A stretch of DNA of 35,711 nucleotides from positions 1 to 35,711 of the forward strand of contig WHUD01000016.1 of the NCBI GenBank assembly GCA_009377385.1. The letters are read 5' to 3'. How positions within the stretch are numbered: position 1 is the first letter of the stretch; each line of letters begins with the position of its first letter. The translations under genes were made by a program, and so were the position numbers. The stretch is from Actinophytocola sp. Its GTDB lineage: Bacteria; Actinomycetota; Actinomycetes; Mycobacteriales; Pseudonocardiaceae. Shown piece after piece: positions 1-7,636 of the stretch. The notes beneath the pieces are model-generated. The model made no database searches, was not told the DNA's origin, and was given only the letters and a program-made list of their open reading frames with translations.

Positions 1-51
1 AGTCACACCGTTGAGATCGTCGGCACCTGCTCGGCCTGCGCCGCGGCTTGA
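1..51 (+). CDS. zur: C-terminal end of a Fur-family zinc regulator (Zur), partial
   Basis: Sixteen codons in frame 1 end in TGA at 49-51 and read SHTVEIVGTCSACAAA. A Val-Glu-Ile stretch followed by a terminal CxxC (here CSAC) is how Fur-family Zur proteins usually end; the two Cys belong to a structural zinc site. In mycobacteria the zur gene (furB) lies close to uppS, which fits the neighbour here. The rest of the gene lies upstream of the window, so the call rests on a short tail and on gene order. Confidence 0.5.
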   Translation, partial: SHTVEIVGTCSACAAA

Positions 52-98
52 GGCGTGTAGCGGTGCGTAGCCGCGCCAGTACGCCCGCTAACGCGCGA

Positions 99-527
99 CT
101 ACTGCTGCTCGCCGTTGGCCATCCCGAGCAGGTCAGAACGCAACTGCGACGCGGTGGAGACCACCAGCATCAGCAGCGTGCCCAGCGGCGTCTCCTCCAG
201 CCCGTCGGCGGGGAAGGCGTAGCGCAGGGTGACGTCGAGGCCGGTCTCGGTGTGCACGACGCCCAGCGTGCCGAACAGCCCCTGACCAGCGCGTTCGGCC
301 GCCGACACCGCCAGCGACGGCTCGTCGGGCAGGTCCCATGCGACCACACACGTCAGGCTGAGCACCGTCAGCCCCTCGGCGAGGCGCACGGCCTGCACCG
401 CACACGGCACGTCGGAGTGCCGGAAGGTCAGCGCGCCGTCGTCGTCGACGTGCACCTCGATGTAGCGCTCAAGTGCTGCCTTGGCGTTCGCCAGCAGCTC
501 GGCGGTCTTGGTGGCCTCGGTACTCAT
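99..527 (-). CDS. YbjN-like small protein
   Basis: A 142-residue acidic, soluble protein without signal peptide or membrane segment. The N-terminus (about 1-25) is a probable helix; the middle alternates short strands and ends with a long helix. This resembles the YbjN / type III chaperone-like fold, to which I assign it tentatively. No catalytic motif is visible. The ATG at 525-527 overlaps the stop of uppS by four bases (ATGA), so it is probably translationally coupled and is the last gene of the recO-uppS run. Function is unknown. Confidence 0.75.
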   Translation of the reverse strand: MSTEATKTAELLANAKAALERYIEVHVDDDGALTFRHSDVPCAVQAVRLAEGLTVLSLTCVVAWDLPDEPSLAVSAAERAGQGLFGTLGVVHTETGLDVTLRYAFPADGLEETPLGTLLMLVVSTASQLRSDLLGMANGEQQ

Positions 528-1339
528 CGTTGTCTCTCTTCCACGGCGTCGCGGGCGGCCCCGAAGCGCCGGTCACGCTTGGCGTACTCCAGGCAGGCCT
601 GCCAGAGGTGGGAGCGGTCGAAGTCGGGGAACAGCGTGTCCTGGAACACGAACTCGGCGTAGGCCGACTGCCACTGCAGGAAGTTCGACGTCCGCTGCTC
701 CCCAGACGGCCGCAGGAACAGGTCCACGTCGGGCATCTCCGGCTGGTACAGGTACTTCGCGACGGTGCGCTCGTCCACCTTCGCCGGGTTGATCTCGCCT
801 TTCGCGGCGAGCTCGGCGATCCGGCGGGCGGCGTCACCGATCTCGGCACGACCACCGTAGTTCACGCACATGGTCATGTTCAGCTTCGTGTTGTGCCGGG
901 TCTTCTCCTCGGCGGCCTGCAGCTCCTTGATGACGCTGCGCCACAGCTTCGGACGCCGACCAGCCCACCGGATGCGCACGCCGATGGAGCCGAGGTAGTC
1001 GACCTGGCGGCGGATGGTGTCGCGGTTGAATCCCATCAGGAAGCGCACCTCGTCGGGGCTGCGCTTCCAGTTCTCGGTGGAGAACGCGTACACCGACAGC
1101 CACTTGACGCCGAGCTCGACCGCGCCGCTCGCGACGTCGATCATGACGGCCTCGCCACGTTTGTGCCCCTCGATGCGGGGCAGCCCGCGCTGGTTGGCCC
1201 AGCGGCCGTTGCCGTCCATCACCAGGGCGACGTGCCGCGGCAGGAACTCGGCGGGGATGTCCGGCGGGCGCGCCCCGGACGGATGGGGGTCCGGTGCCTT
1301 GATACCGGGTGTACCCGGGTCGTGACGGCTACGCCGCAC
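524..1339 (-). CDS. uppS: Isoprenyl (decaprenyl/undecaprenyl) diphosphate synthase
   Basis: A cis-prenyltransferase that condenses isopentenyl diphosphate units onto an allylic primer to make the C50/C55 lipid carrier for cell-wall synthesis; it acts at the cytoplasmic face of the membrane. The 271 residues carry the family signature MDGNGRWA (Asp42 binds Mg2+/diphosphate), the [10 protein letters not shown] motif and the C-terminal [15 protein letters not shown] region. The N-terminal ~30 residues are a Pro-rich extension typical of actinobacterial members. The start is GTG, two bases after the recO stop. In Mycobacterium tuberculosis the equivalent neighbour pair is recO then uppS (Rv2361c), so a decaprenyl product is likely, though chain length cannot be read from sequence. 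Confidence 0.95.
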   Translation of the reverse strand: MRRSRHDPGTPGIKAPDPHPSGARPPDIPAEFLPRHVALVMDGNGRWANQRGLPRIEGHKRGEAVMIDVASGAVELGVKWLSVYAFSTENWKRSPDEVRFLMGFNRDTIRRQVDYLGSIGVRIRWAGRRPKLWRSVIKELQAAEEKTRHNTKLNMTMCVNYGGRAEIGDAARRIAELAAKGEINPAKVDERTVAKYLYQPEMPDVDLFLRPSGEQRTSNFLQWQSAYAEFVFQDTLFPDFDRSHLWQACLEYAKRDRRFGAARDAVEERQR

Positions 1340-1341
1340 TC

Positions 1342-2121
1342 TCAGCCTCCGCTCGCCGTTTCGACGTCCAGGGGTCCTCCCTGCCGTACTCGCCGCTCAA
1401 CCAGCGGCAGTGAGCGTAACTGACGCTCCAGATGCCATTGCAGGTGCGCGGCGACCAGGCCACTTGCGTCGCGGCGGGTACCCTGCGCCGTCGCGTCCGC
1501 CTCGTCCCAGTCGCCGTGCAGCAGCGCCGCGAGCAGGCCGATGACCTCGGGCGAAGGACTGACCGCGCCCGCCGGCCTGCACCGGGCGCACACCAGCCCG
1601 CCTGCCTGCACGCTGAACGCCGTGTGCGGGCCTGGCAGCCCGCAGCGGGCGCACTCCGATACGGCGGGCGCCCACCCCGCGAACGCCATCGCGCGCAGCA
1701 GGAAGGCGTCCAGCACCAGCGAGGAGTCGCGCTGACCTTCCGCGAGCGCCCGCAGCGCCCCGACGACCAGCAGGTACAGCCGCAGCGCCGGTTCGCCCTC
1801 CTCCGCGGCGAGCCGGTCGGCGGTCTCCGCGATCGCGCTGGCCGATGTGTAGCGCTGATAGTCCGACACGATGCCGACCGCGAAGGCGTCCACCGTGGTC
1901 ACCTGCGTGATGACGTCCAGCGTGCGGCCGGGGTAGAACTGCGCGTCGACGTGGCCGAACGGCTCCAGCCGCGCGCCGAACCGCGACGACGTGCGGCGCA
2001 CGCCCTTGGCGACCGCACGCAGCTTGCCGTACTTGCGCGTCAGCAGCGTGATGATGCGGTCGGCTTCGCCGAGCTTGTGCACACGCAGCACCACACCGGT
2101 GTCGCGATACAGATGGGCCAC
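1342..2121 (-). CDS. recO: DNA repair protein RecO
   Basis: A recombination mediator that helps load RecA in the RecFOR pathway. The 259 residues show the N-terminal OB-fold region, beginning at [20 protein letters not shown], and a helical C-terminal domain with a Cys zinc finger (CARCG and CARC, about residues 150-175). The ending [18 protein letters not shown] is characteristic of actinobacterial RecO. The start is GTG. It heads the recO-uppS-YbjN run, and era lies about 2.4 kb further, whereas mycobacteria have almost nothing between recO and era. The genes in that gap (MpaB-like, MerR-like, ClpN-like) are therefore lineage additions. Confidence 0.95.
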   Translation of the reverse strand: MAHLYRDTGVVLRVHKLGEADRIITLLTRKYGKLRAVAKGVRRTSSRFGARLEPFGHVDAQFYPGRTLDVITQVTTVDAFAVGIVSDYQRYTSASAIAETADRLAAEEGEPALRLYLLVVGALRALAEGQRDSSLVLDAFLLRAMAFAGWAPAVSECARCGLPGPHTAFSVQAGGLVCARCRPAGAVSPSPEVIGLLAALLHGDWDEADATAQGTRRDASGLVAAHLQWHLERQLRSLPLVERRVRQGGPLDVETASGG

Positions 2122-2169
2122 ACCCCGATCATCCCACTCCGTCGGGTGTATGGGGTGATGGCCACGCGG

Positions 2170-2997
2170 TCAGATCACCGGCTTGCCGGTGCGCAGCCGC
2201 CTGCGCGTGTCCCACCACACCAGGTTGAGCGGGAACTCCCGGAACATCCTTGGCAGTACCAGGTTCACCAGCCGGATCGCGCGCAGCAGCGCGTCGAACC
2301 GGCGCTGCTTGCGGTCGTCCCAGCGCAACCGCAGGGCGTCACGGAACGTCGGGTGCAGGAACCCGGTGGTGACGAACTCGCCGAACCCACCGAGCAGCCA
2401 GGACACCGGACGCCCGTAGAACCGCAGCCGCGCGATACCGAGCAGATACTCGCGGGTGGGCTCGTCGACGTCGATCAGCGCGAGCCCCTTGGTCCAATAC
2501 TCTTCGAAAGCGTTCCGATCCGAGGGCCACGACTCCTCCCTGACCTGGAGCGTGGTGCCGAGGTGTTTGCCGTCCTGGTACAGCGCGTCGGCGGTGGCGT
2601 CGTCCAGGTCGCCGACGAACGCCTGGTAGGAGTCCTCAACGCCCCGGTAGAGGCAAGCGGCCACCCACAACTGGAGCTCGGGGTCGAGGGCGTTGTAGGG
2701 CATCTCGGCGTCCGGCCCGGAGCGCACATGGGCGTGCACGCGGTCGATCTGCTTGCGCAGCGCACGGCGTTCCCCTTCCGTGCCACGCATCGCCGTCATG
2801 AGGTACGCCAGGGTGGTCCGGGTGCGTTTGATCGGGTGTTCCCAGATGTTGCCCGAGGCCACCGGGCTGTACATCACGCCGTGGCCCACTGGCTTGCGTG
2901 CCAGCTGCATGATGACGTTCGCGCCACCCGCGAGCAGCGCCGCGCCGTGGATCTCGTCCCCGAGCGCGCTGGTACTGAGCTGCTGGGAACGGCGCAT
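2170..2997 (-). CDS. MpaB-family (DUF2236) oxygenase-like protein
   Basis: An all-helical 275-residue protein of the MpaB/latex-clearing-protein superfamily, whose characterised members are b-type heme oxygenases. Family-like features are the N-terminal GGANVIMQLARKPVGHGV segment, the R-x-R-TTLAY helix, the RVHAHVRSG helix and the ELQLWVAAC helix. In many family members the last motif contains WVH with a proposed heme-ligand His. Here that position is Ala (WVAAC), so heme binding or activity may differ. The ATG start at 2995-2997 lies 91 bases downstream of the MerR-like gene on the same strand. Substrate unknown. Confidence 0.75.
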   Translation of the reverse strand: MRRSQQLSTSALGDEIHGAALLAGGANVIMQLARKPVGHGVMYSPVASGNIWEHPIKRTRTTLAYLMTAMRGTEGERRALRKQIDRVHAHVRSGPDAEMPYNALDPELQLWVAACLYRGVEDSYQAFVGDLDDATADALYQDGKHLGTTLQVREESWPSDRNAFEEYWTKGLALIDVDEPTREYLLGIARLRFYGRPVSWLLGGFGEFVTTGFLHPTFRDALRLRWDDRKQRRFDALLRAIRLVNLVLPRMFREFPLNLVWWDTRRRLRTGKPVI

Positions 2998-3051
2998 GAG
3001 CGCTCACCCACCCCTTCAAGCCGGACTGTTGACAACATGCCAACAAGTGAC

Positions 3052-3080
3052 AGCATGACGACGCCGGTAGCCGCTGTCAA
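3052..3080 (-). promoter_or_regulatory. Candidate sigma70-type promoter of the MpaB-like gene
   Basis: On the minus strand a perfect TTGACA (3075-3080) is followed after 17 bases by CATGCT (3052-3057), a weak -10. It lies about 55 bases before the ATG at 2997. The only support is the consensus -35 and correct spacing. Confidence 0.3.
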
Positions 3081-3088
3081 CCGGAGCG

Positions 3089-3463
3089 CTACTCGCGGGA
3101 CTCCCGGCCTTCGAGGGCGGCCAGCCGCAACTCAAGCTCGTCAACCCGACGGCGCAACAGCGCGACCTGCGCCTCGAGGCTGATCTCCCGCTCAGCGCGG
3201 CGGCGGATACGGGGTGACCGCTCCGCGCGCTCGAGCACCTCGTCCAGGGGCACCAGCCGCTGCGGGCCGTGCGGGCCGTCGACCAGTCGGGACCGAACCT
3301 CGCCGTTGCGATACCAGGCACGCAACGCCGAACGGGACACCCCTGTCTCGTTCTCCGCCTCGGCGAGCGGCACCCAGTGCACATCATCCAGCTCGGCGAA
3401 CAGCTTCAGCTCGTCACGCCACCGTGCGATGCGGTCGTCCCACGCTGACGGTGTCGCAGACAC
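3089..3463 (-). CDS. MerR-like DNA-binding protein with C-terminal coiled coil
   Basis: 124 residues with a winged-helix-like DNA-binding segment at about 30-85, where TGVSRSALRAWYRNG is the recognition-helix region and the wing reads GPHGPQRLVPLDEV. A heptad-patterned helix follows at about 95-118 (EAQVALLRRRVDELELRLAALEG), probably a dimerising coiled coil. There is no effector domain. The start is GTG at 3461-3463. It is divergent from the ClpN-like gene with 68 bases between start codons, and upstream of the MpaB-like gene on the same strand, so it could regulate either. Target unknown. Confidence 0.7.
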   Translation of the reverse strand: MSATPSAWDDRIARWRDELKLFAELDDVHWVPLAEAENETGVSRSALRAWYRNGEVRSRLVDGPHGPQRLVPLDEVLERAERSPRIRRRAEREISLEAQVALLRRRVDELELRLAALEGRESRE

Positions 3464-3531
3464 GGCCCCTCCCCACGAACACGGTATCCCTATCAGTAGC
3501 AGTGTATTGACAGGGTTTCGATGATGGAAGC

Positions 3532-4485
3532 ATGTTCGAGCGATTCACCGACCGAGCGCGCGCCGTCGTGGTACATGGCCAGGACGAGGCCCGAGGGCTC
3601 AAGCACAACTACATCGGCACAGAGCACATCCTGCTCGGCCTGCTCCACGAGCACGCGGGAGTCGGCGCGAAGGCCCTGGCATCGCTCGGCATCACGGCGG
3701 ACGCGGTCCGCGCGCAGATCGACGAGATAGTCGGGCACGGCAACGAGGAGCCGAGGGGCCACATCCCGTTCACGCCACGCGCGAAGAAGGTGATGAACCT
3801 CGCGCTGCGGGAGGCGCTGCAGCTCAAGCACAACTACATCGGCACAGAGCACATCCTGCTGGGACTGATCCGCGAGGGTGAAGGAGTCGCAGCACAGGTC
3901 CTGACCAGGCTCGGAGTGGACCTCACCAGGGCGCGCAAGGTCATCGTCGGCATGCTCGACGGCGAATCGGCCGATCCGGAGGCGCCACGATCTCCTGCGG
4001 TCGTGGTGGCGCTGTCGCGCGCCGAGCAACTCGCAGCGGGCTCACCGCTAGCCAGCCACCACCTGCTGACCGCGCTGGCGGAGGCGGAGGGAAGCATGGC
4101 CATGCGGATCCTCGCCGAACTGGGCGTCGACGTCGAGTCGATCACCGCGAAAAGCGGCGAGCTGCAGCTGGATCAGACCACGGACGCGACCCCCGAACTG
4201 CTCGCCGCCGAGCGTATGGAGCTGCGCGTCGTCGACGACGAGGTCCACATCGTCCTTCACGACGAGGAGACGCTGCGCGTAGCCAGGGCGCTCACCGACG
4301 AGTCAGACGGCACGCTGCCGGCCCGACACCCCCTTGTCGGCGCGTTCTTTCCGCTGTGGCGCACCGTGCACGACACGCTGTCCAGGATGGAGCGGACGCT
4401 GAGCGGCGACGAGGCATCGGACGAACACGACTCGCTGCTCAAACGCGCCCTGCACGCGCGGCGGCACCGGCGCCGCGGCCGCTGA
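3532..4485 (+). CDS. Clp N-terminal-domain protein without ATPase modules (ClpC-decoy-like)
   Basis: Residues 1-145 closely resemble the N-terminal domain of the ClpC unfoldase, from MFERFTDRAR through FTPRAKKV to HNYIGTEHILLGLIREGEGVA. They contain both Clp_N repeats with the HNYIGTEHILLGL signature twice. Residues about 155-215 look like a further, weaker Clp_N repeat. The remaining ~100 residues are charged and end in an Arg-rich tail. There is no Walker A/B, so it cannot be an unfoldase. Stand-alone ClpN proteins such as mycobacterial ClpC2 are reported to bind ClpC1-directed substrates or toxins; this protein may act likewise as adaptor or decoy, which is inference. ATG start; convergent with era. 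Confidence 0.85.
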   Translation: MFERFTDRARAVVVHGQDEARGLKHNYIGTEHILLGLLHEHAGVGAKALASLGITADAVRAQIDEIVGHGNEEPRGHIPFTPRAKKVMNLALREALQLKHNYIGTEHILLGLIREGEGVAAQVLTRLGVDLTRARKVIVGMLDGESADPEAPRSPAVVVALSRAEQLAAGSPLASHHLLTALAEAEGSMAMRILAELGVDVESITAKSGELQLDQTTDATPELLAAERMELRVVDDEVHIVLHDEETLRVARALTDESDGTLPARHPLVGAFFPLWRTVHDTLSRMERTLSGDEASDEHDSLLKRALHARRHRRRGR

Positions 4486-4505
4486 GCTCAGAAGCCGAGG
4501 CGGCG
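4471..4505. terminator. Possible bidirectional terminator between the ClpN-like gene and era
   Basis: The two convergent genes are separated by two bases. Around the stops, CGCCGC (4471-4476) can pair with GCGGCG (4500-4505), flanking the palindrome CTGAGCTCAG (4482-4491). There is no U-tract, and the stem overlaps both coding ends. Confidence 0.3.
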
Positions 4506-5387
4506 GAGCTGCTTGGGGTCGCGCTGCCAGTCCTTGGCGATCTTCACGTGCAGGTCGAGGTAGATCTTGCTGCCGAGTAGGTTCTCGATCTGCTTGCGCG
4601 CCTGGGTGCCGACCTGCTTGAGCCGCTGCCCCTTGTGCCCCAGGATGATGCCCTTCTGGCTGGGCCTTTCCACGTAGAGGAACGCATGGACGTCGAGCAG
4701 GTCGTCGCGACCCTCACGCGGCAGCATCTCCTCGATGGTCACCGCCAGCGAGTGCGGCAGCTCGTCGCGGACGCCTTCCAGCGCCGCCTCCCGGATCAGC
4801 TCAGCGACCAGCGTCTGCTCCGGCTCGTCGGTCAGCTCCCCGCCGGGATACAGCTCAGGACCCTCGGGCAGCCGCGTCACCAGCAGGTCGGCGAGGACGT
4901 CGAGCTGGAAGCCGTCCTTGGCCGACACCGGCACGATCTCGGCGAAGTCGAGCAACTCCTGCATCGCGACGAGCTGCGCGGCGACCTGGTCCCGCTGCGT
5001 CAGGTCGGTCTTGGTGACCACACCGATCACCGGGGTCCGCTTGGCGACCTTGCGCAGCTCACCGGCGATGTAGCGGTCGCCTGGCCCGATCTTCTCGTCG
5101 GCAGGCACACACAGCCCGACGACGTCGACCTCGGACCAGGTCGCGTAGACCAGATCGTTGAGCCGCTGGCCGAGCAGCGTCCTCGGACGGTGCAAACCGG
5201 GGGTGTCGACGATGATCAGTTGCGCGTCCGGCCGGTGCACGATGCCGCGGATGGCGTGCCGGGTGGTCTGCGGCTTGCTGGACGTGATCGCGACCTTGGT
5301 GCCGACCAGCGCGTTGGTCAGTGTCGACTTGCCCGCGTTGGGCCTGCCGACGAAGCACGCGAACCCCGAGCGGTGCGGCTCGCTCAC
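4488..5387 (-). CDS. era: GTPase Era
   Basis: A 299-residue GTPase that binds the 3' end of 16S rRNA during 30S maturation. The G1 loop GRPNAGKS is at residues 14-21, G3 is DTPG, G4 is TKTD, and the C-terminal KH domain has GHKGQRLKQVG. The GTG at 5385-5387 is chosen because it gives the usual Era length and overlaps the upstream stop by four bases (GTGA). The reading frame stays open further upstream, but that stretch is antisense to real codons of the next gene and unlike Era. The order ybeY, CNNM, CDA-like, era on one strand is the standard actinobacterial cluster, with two ribosome-maturation factors. Confidence 0.95.
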   Translation of the reverse strand: MSEPHRSGFACFVGRPNAGKSTLTNALVGTKVAITSSKPQTTRHAIRGIVHRPDAQLIIVDTPGLHRPRTLLGQRLNDLVYATWSEVDVVGLCVPADEKIGPGDRYIAGELRKVAKRTPVIGVVTKTDLTQRDQVAAQLVAMQELLDFAEIVPVSAKDGFQLDVLADLLVTRLPEGPELYPGGELTDEPEQTLVAELIREAALEGVRDELPHSLAVTIEEMLPREGRDDLLDVHAFLYVERPSQKGIILGHKGQRLKQVGTQARKQIENLLGSKIYLDLHVKIAKDWQRDPKQLRRLGF

Positions 5388-5725
5388 TCCAGGACCTCGG
5401 TGACCGTGCCGCGCCCGTCGGCGACGTAGATCGGCGCCTTCTCGGCGAGGTCGCGCACCGCGGCCACCGACTCCTGCGACACCTCGCCGCCGGTGACGAC
5501 GGCCGCCGCCTCGATGCCCTCCGCACCGCTGGACACGGCGGCGGCGATCGCGGCCTGCAACGCCGTCAGCGACAGCGAGGGCAGCGCCACCGTGGCCGCG
5601 GCGTAGGTCCTGCCGTCGGTGTCGCGGACCGCGGCGCCCTCGGCGGCCTGCGTGCGAGCACGGGAGGACCGCGCCAGGGTCACGATCTTGGCATCCTCGT
5701 CGTCGAGCTGGATCTGCTCGGCCAT
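5384..5725 (-). CDS. Cytidine-deaminase-like protein lacking zinc ligands
   Basis: 113 residues from the ATG at 5723-5725, chosen because AGGAG lies eight bases upstream; a GTG at 5749 overlapping the previous stop is the alternative. GAAVRDTDGRTYAAA matches the strand of cytidine deaminases that precedes the catalytic helix, but the helix reads LTALQAAIAAAV where an active enzyme has CAE followed later by PCxxC. No Cys or His zinc ligand is present, so it is unlikely to be a deaminase. The counterpart in M. tuberculosis (Rv2365c) occupies the same place before era. Role unknown, perhaps structural or regulatory for Era. Confidence 0.85.
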   Translation of the reverse strand: MAEQIQLDDEDAKIVTLARSSRARTQAAEGAAVRDTDGRTYAAATVALPSLSLTALQAAIAAAVSSGAEGIEAAAVVTGGEVSQESVAAVRDLAEKAPIYVADGRGTVTEVLE

Positions 5726-5745
5726 CCGCAACGCTCCTACTCGTC

Positions 5746-7074
5746 TCACTCACCACGGTCGGTGTGGTTCTGTTGGGATCCGATCCCGTTGGCCGCGAGG
5801 CTCACTTCGGGGGCTACTGGGCGCACCACGACGGTGCTGATCCGCATGCGGCCCCTGCGGTCCTTGCCGCCCTCCGCGTGCAGCCGCAGGCCAGCGACCT
5901 CGGCTTCCGCCCCCGGCAACGGGACTCTACCCAGCCGCTGCGCGAGCAGGCCCACCACGGTCTCCACGTCGTGCTCGCTGAAGTCGACGCCGTACAGCTC
6001 GCCGAGGTCGTCCACGCCGAGCCGCGCCGACACCCGCACCGCGTCCCGCGCGAGGTACTCCACCGGGGGTCGCTCCTCGATGTCGGACTCGTCGGTGATC
6101 TCGCCGACGATCTCCTCGATGATGTCCTCGATGGTGAGCAGGCCAGCCGTGCCGCCGTACTCGTCGACGGCGATGGCGACGTGATTGCGGGAGACCTGCA
6201 TCGCCCGCAGCAGCGCGTCGAGCCGCTTCGAGTCGGGCACGAACGTGCCCGGGTTCATCACCTGGGCCACCGGCCGCGTGTCGCCGCCGGGTTCCATGCT
6301 GGCGGCGACCAGGTCCTTGATGTTGGCGACGCCGACGATGTCATCGACGTTCTCACCGATCACTGGAATCCGGCTGAACCCGGTGCGCAGCGACAACGCC
6401 AGCGCCTGCCGCACGGTCTTGGTGCGCTCGATCCAGACGATCTCGGTGCGCGGCACCATCACCTCGCGAGCCACGGTGTCACCCAGCTCGAACACCGAGT
6501 GGATCATCTGGCGCTCGGCGTCCTCAACGACACCGCGCTCCTGCGCGAGGTCGACCAGCTCGCGGACCTCGACCTCAGTGGTGAACGGGCCCTGCCGGAA
6601 GCCCTTACCCGGGGTGATGGCGTTGCCAAGCACGATCAGCAGCCTGCTCAGCGGGCCGAGCAGGAACCCGAGCACCCGCACCGGCCCCGCAACGGCGAGG
6701 CCGACCCAGTACGGATGCTGCCGGCCGATGGTGCGCGGGCCGACACCGACCAACACGTAGCTGACGACGAGCATCACGCCTGCCGCGGTGACCAACGCCA
6801 GCCATTCCGGGTCGATCCAGCGCAGCATCACCACGGTCAGCATCACCGTCGCGGTCAGCTCGCAGCCCAGCCGCAGCAGCAACAGCAGGTTGATGTGCCT
6901 GCTGCGTTCGTCAACGACGGCGGCGAGCTGGCGCGAGCCCGTCGCGCCAGCTCGGACCAGCCCGGCGATGCGGGCGCGCGAGACAGCGCTGATGGCCGAG
7001 TCCGCCGCCGCGAACAGCCCGCCGGCCAGCACAAGGGTCACCGCAAGTACCACGAGTACCGCGGAAGTGGTCAT
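5746..7074 (-). CDS. CNNM/HlyC-CorC family membrane protein with CBS pair
   Basis: A 442-residue membrane protein. The N-terminal CNNM (DUF21) domain (about 1-180) has hydrophobic segments near 4-25, 62-82, 90-112 and 125-150. A helical linker follows, then two CBS domains (about 195-320; REVMVPRTEIVWI and a second copy ending DEYGGTAGLLTIEDIIEEIVGE), and a CorC_HlyC domain (about 340-425). Family members are Mg2+/divalent-cation transporters or regulators, with CBS domains sensing nucleotides. It follows ybeY with a 13-base gap and precedes the CDA-like gene. Confidence 0.92.
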   Translation of the reverse strand: MTTSAVLVVLAVTLVLAGGLFAAADSAISAVSRARIAGLVRAGATGSRQLAAVVDERSRHINLLLLLRLGCELTATVMLTVVMLRWIDPEWLALVTAAGVMLVVSYVLVGVGPRTIGRQHPYWVGLAVAGPVRVLGFLLGPLSRLLIVLGNAITPGKGFRQGPFTTEVEVRELVDLAQERGVVEDAERQMIHSVFELGDTVAREVMVPRTEIVWIERTKTVRQALALSLRTGFSRIPVIGENVDDIVGVANIKDLVAASMEPGGDTRPVAQVMNPGTFVPDSKRLDALLRAMQVSRNHVAIAVDEYGGTAGLLTIEDIIEEIVGEITDESDIEERPPVEYLARDAVRVSARLGVDDLGELYGVDFSEHDVETVVGLLAQRLGRVPLPGAEAEVAGLRLHAEGGKDRRGRMRISTVVVRPVAPEVSLAANGIGSQQNHTDRGE

Positions 7075-7087
7075 GACGCCGCCGGGG

Positions 7088-7636
7088 TCAACTCTCGGCA
7101 GAGCCGCGCGGCTCGTCGAGTCCGACGATGCCCAGCAGCCGTTCGTCCGCGCTGCGCTGCGCGTTCCTGCGCCGGGCGTCCACGATGGCGTCGGCGTAGT
7201 CGGCCAGGATGCGCTGCTGCAGCCCGAACATCTCGCGTTCTTCCTCCGGCTCGGCGTGGTCGTAGCCGAGCAGGTGCAGCACGCCGTGCACGGTGAGCAG
7301 GTGCAGCTCGTCGAGCAGGGCGTGCCCGGCCTGTTTCGCCTGGCTCTTGGCGAACGAGGGGCACAGCACGATGTCCCCGAGCAGCGCTGCCGACGGCTCA
7401 GGCGCGTCCGGCCTGCGCACGTTGTACTCGTCCATCGGGAAGGCCATCACATCGGTGGGGCCCGGCAGGTCCATCCAGCGTTCGTGCAGCTCTTCCATCA
7501 CATCGAGCGTGACGAGCGCGATGGACAGCTCCGCGAGCGGGCTGACCTCCATGCGGTCAAGCGCGAACCGGGCGACGTCGACGATCGTCTCGTCCTCGAC
7601 GTCGATCCCCGACTCGTTCGCGATCTCGATGCTCAC
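7088..7636 (-). CDS. ybeY: Endoribonuclease YbeY
   Basis: A metal-dependent RNase for 16S rRNA 3'-end maturation and ribosome quality control. The catalytic zinc motif [11 protein letters not shown] spans residues 117-127 (His117, His121, His127). At 182 residues it is longer than the ~155-residue E. coli protein because of a C-terminal tail, as in other actinobacteria. The GTG start overlaps the phoH stop by four bases, indicating translational coupling of phoH and ybeY. Confidence 0.95.
   Translation of the reverse strand: MSIEIANESGIDVEDETIVDVARFALDRMEVSPLAELSIALVTLDVMEELHERWMDLPGPTDVMAFPMDEYNVRRPDAPEPSAALLGDIVLCPSFAKSQAKQAGHALLDELHLLTVHGVLHLLGYDHAEPEEEREMFGLQQRILADYADAIVDARRRNAQRSADERLLGIVGLDEPRGSAES

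Noticed and set aside
3464..3531. Heat-shock HAIR or ClgR box in front of the ClpN-like gene
   Set aside because: No CTTGAGT/ACTCAAG pair or ClgR-type motif is visible in the 68-base divergent spacer.
4488..5756. A 422-codon frame extending era far upstream
   Set aside because: The extra ~120 residues are Arg/Gly-rich antisense-type sequence over the cytidine-deaminase-like gene in another frame. Era begins at the GTG at 5387, giving normal length and a GTGA overlap.
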